Origin: Desulfobacterales bacterium
GTDB lineage: Bacteria; Desulfobacterota; Desulfobacteria; Desulfobacterales; Desulfosalsimonadaceae
Length of the DNA stretch: 7,485 nt
Direction: 5' to 3'
Assembly: GCA_007127175.1 (NCBI GenBank)
Contig: SKZX01000410.1
Location: forward strand, 1-7,485
The notes under the pieces were generated by a model. The model did not search any database. It was given only the letters and a program-made list of their open reading frames with translations, and had not been told where the DNA came from. The position numbers and the translations under genes were made by a program. This document shows, piece by piece, positions 6,171 through 7,485 of this stretch. Each line of letters starts with the position of its first letter. The stretch's first letter is position 1.

Positions 6171-7095
6171 ACATATTGTCAAGATAATGCATGACATCGC
6201 TGGCTGCCACGGCCCCGTCGGCCACCGCCGTTACGACCTGGCGAAGGGGTGTATTCCGGACATCCCCCGCCGCATAAACACCGGGTATGTTTGTCCTCAT
6301 GCGGTCATCCGTTATGATGAAGCCCTGTCCATCCATTTCCATGTGCCCCGCTGCAAAGCCGGCATTCGGCAATGACCCCACCCACACGAAGCAGCCTTCT
6401 GCAGGAATGTCGGCCGCTTCCCCGGTCTTTAAGTTCTTCACAGTAACCGCTTCAACGCCTTCAGACCCGCCCTTGATCTCTGTAACGGTTGAATCCCAGA
6501 CAATTTCCAGTTTATCGTTTAGCGCCGCCCGCTCCTGTAGAATTTTTACCGCCCGCAACTGGTCACGCCGATGGACCAGGTAAACCTTTTTAACAAAACG
6601 GGTCAGATAAATGCTTTCCTGCAGGGCCGTGTCCCCGCCACCAACCGCCACTACGATACTGTCTTTGAAAAAAGGGGCATCACATGTGGCGCATGTGGAA
6701 ACACCGCGTCCCAGATAACGGTTTTCACCCGGAACGCCAAGCTTGCGGAAAGACGTCCCGGTTGCAATAATCACCGCCCTGGCGGTAATGGTTGCATCCA
6801 AAAGCACAAGTTGCTTGACCGGCCCGCTGATGTCCATTGAAACCACTTCACCGCTTTTGATCTCCACATCGAACCGCTTGACTTGCGCCAGCATCTGCTC
6901 CATCAGGTCGGGGCCGCTTATCCCCTCCGAAAACCCGGGATAGTTCTCGATCCAGTCTGTTACCAGAATCTGTCCGCCCGGGGCGGCTTTTTCCAGCACC
7001 AGCACCGACAGCCGCGCTCTTCCCGCATAAAGGGCTGCAGCCATGCCAGCCGGCCCTGCCCCGATAATCACCAGGTCGTAATCTGTCCCGTTCAT
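6169..7095 (-). CDS. trxB: Thioredoxin reductase (NADPH, FAD-dependent)
   Basis: TrxB is the cytosolic flavoprotein that passes electrons from NADPH through FAD and a redox disulfide to thioredoxin. The 308 aa match the low-molecular-weight bacterial form. The FAD-binding IIGAGPAGMAAALYAGRA (10-27) opens the protein. GGQI and the WIENYPGF segment follow (about 40-55). The redox centre CATC is at 135-138 in GRGVSTCATCDAPFF. The second nucleotide-binding fold has VGGGDTALQE (151-160) and HRRDQLRA (175-182), whose arginines are the usual sign of NADPH preference. The C-terminal FAD contact is AAGDVR (275-280), followed by RQVVTAVADGAVAA. It starts 9 bases after the trxA stop with only a weak GCGAGA before its ATG, so translational coupling to trxA is likely. 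The partner gene next door makes the function secure. Confidence 0.96.
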   Translation of the reverse strand: MNGTDYDLVIIGAGPAGMAAALYAGRARLSVLVLEKAAPGGQILVTDWIENYPGFSEGISGPDLMEQMLAQVKRFDVEIKSGEVVSMDISGPVKQLVLLDATITARAVIIATGTSFRKLGVPGENRYLGRGVSTCATCDAPFFKDSIVVAVGGGDTALQESIYLTRFVKKVYLVHRRDQLRAVKILQERAALNDKLEIVWDSTVTEIKGGSEGVEAVTVKNLKTGEAADIPAEGCFVWVGSLPNAGFAAGHMEMDGQGFIITDDRMRTNIPGVYAAGDVRNTPLRQVVTAVADGAVAASDVMHYLDNM

Positions 7096-7104
7096 GTTTT
7101 CTCG

Positions 7105-7431
7105 CTACAGGTTGTTTTTGATTGACTGCTCCAGCTTGGACTTGTCCACCATGCCGACGATCTGCTCCACCTTTTCACCGCCCTTGAAAAAAATCAGGGT
7201 GGGTATGGCGCGAATACCGTAACTGCTGGGAGTCGAGGGATTGTCATCGACATTGCACTTGACGATCTTGAGCCGCCCTTCAAACTCCTTGCTGATCGCC
7301 TCGAGAACGGGTGCAATGGCCTTGCAGGGGCCGCACCATGGTGCCCAGAAGTCAACCAGAACCGGGGTTTCGGACTGAATTACCTCTGCGTCAAACGTCG
7401 CATCACTGACTTCCTTAATGCCTTCAGCCAT
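7105..7431 (-). CDS. trxA: Thioredoxin
   Basis: This is a small cytosolic disulfide reductase serving enzymes such as ribonucleotide reductase and sulfur-assimilation or repair reductases, recharged by the neighbouring TrxB. The 108 aa are the standard single-domain length. Visible marks are VDFWAPWCGPCK with the active-site Cys33 and Cys36 (WCGPC 32-36), the buried Asp27, the cis-proline Pro77 in RAIPTLIFFKGG, and Gly93 in the last strand. An additional Cys59 lies in the third strand. The start at 7431 is backed by the purine-rich AAGGAAGGCGG just upstream. The 54 bases beyond it to the window edge hold no recognisable gene, and no convincing promoter could be assigned there. trxA is the first gene of this minus-strand group within the window, followed directly by trxB. 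Confidence 0.97.
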   Translation of the reverse strand: MAEGIKEVSDATFDAEVIQSETPVLVDFWAPWCGPCKAIAPVLEAISKEFEGRLKIVKCNVDDNPSTPSSYGIRAIPTLIFFKGGEKVEQIVGMVDKSKLEQSIKNNL

Positions 7432-7485
7432 ATTCCGCCTTCCTTTTTATCATGATTTACGTTTTAAACCCTTACCATCTCCAAA

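Noticed and set aside
5923..6375. A 150-codon plus-strand frame over the bamD start and trxB end
   Set aside because: It is a shadow of two recognised minus-strand genes and their gap, with no family resemblance.
1..7485. Mobile element, CRISPR array, toxin-antitoxin pair or phage gene
   Set aside because: Nearly all the DNA is accounted for by seven housekeeping genes. No transposase, spaced direct repeats, terminal inverted repeats or tRNA attachment site was seen.

Overview
The window reads as ordinary chromosomal housekeeping DNA from a Gram-negative bacterium, most likely a member of Desulfobacterota (the former Deltaproteobacteria), perhaps near Desulfobacterales. Four things support this: an outer-membrane assembly lipoprotein (BamD), the gene order ispG-proS-rel, a single bifunctional Rel instead of separate RelA and SpoT, and moderately GC-rich coding DNA. 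The lineage is inferred from gene content and style, not from a search.

The left two thirds (about 37-4900) is a plus-strand cluster of three genes. They are ispG (non-mevalonate isoprenoid synthesis, 4Fe-4S enzyme), proS (prolyl-tRNA synthetase of the short archaeal/eukaryotic-like type) and rel (bifunctional (p)ppGpp synthetase/hydrolase). The gaps are 55 and 42 bases, so one transcript is likely; its promoter lies left of the window. The rel start has no ribosome binding site of its own at normal distance. A good Shine-Dalgarno instead serves a six-codon open frame whose stop overlaps the rel start codon (ATGA).

The right third (4887-7431) is on the minus strand. Read in transcription order it is trxA (thioredoxin), trxB (thioredoxin reductase), bamD (BAM-complex TPR lipoprotein) and rpmB (ribosomal protein L28, zinc-binding form). 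trxA and trxB lie 9 bases apart and form an operon supplying reduced thioredoxin. bamD and rpmB each have an intergenic leader (129 and 184 bases) with hairpin-forming repeats and possible weak promoters.

The two blocks converge. The last 14 bases of rel and of rpmB overlap tail to tail, and no clear terminator lies between them. No mobile element, CRISPR array, rRNA, tRNA, phage gene or defence gene was seen, and no unknown protein-coding system is evident. The points worth a second look are small: the coupled mini-ORF and hairpin before rel, the rel/rpmB overlap, the unusual class of ProRS in this locus, and several palindromes around bamD.
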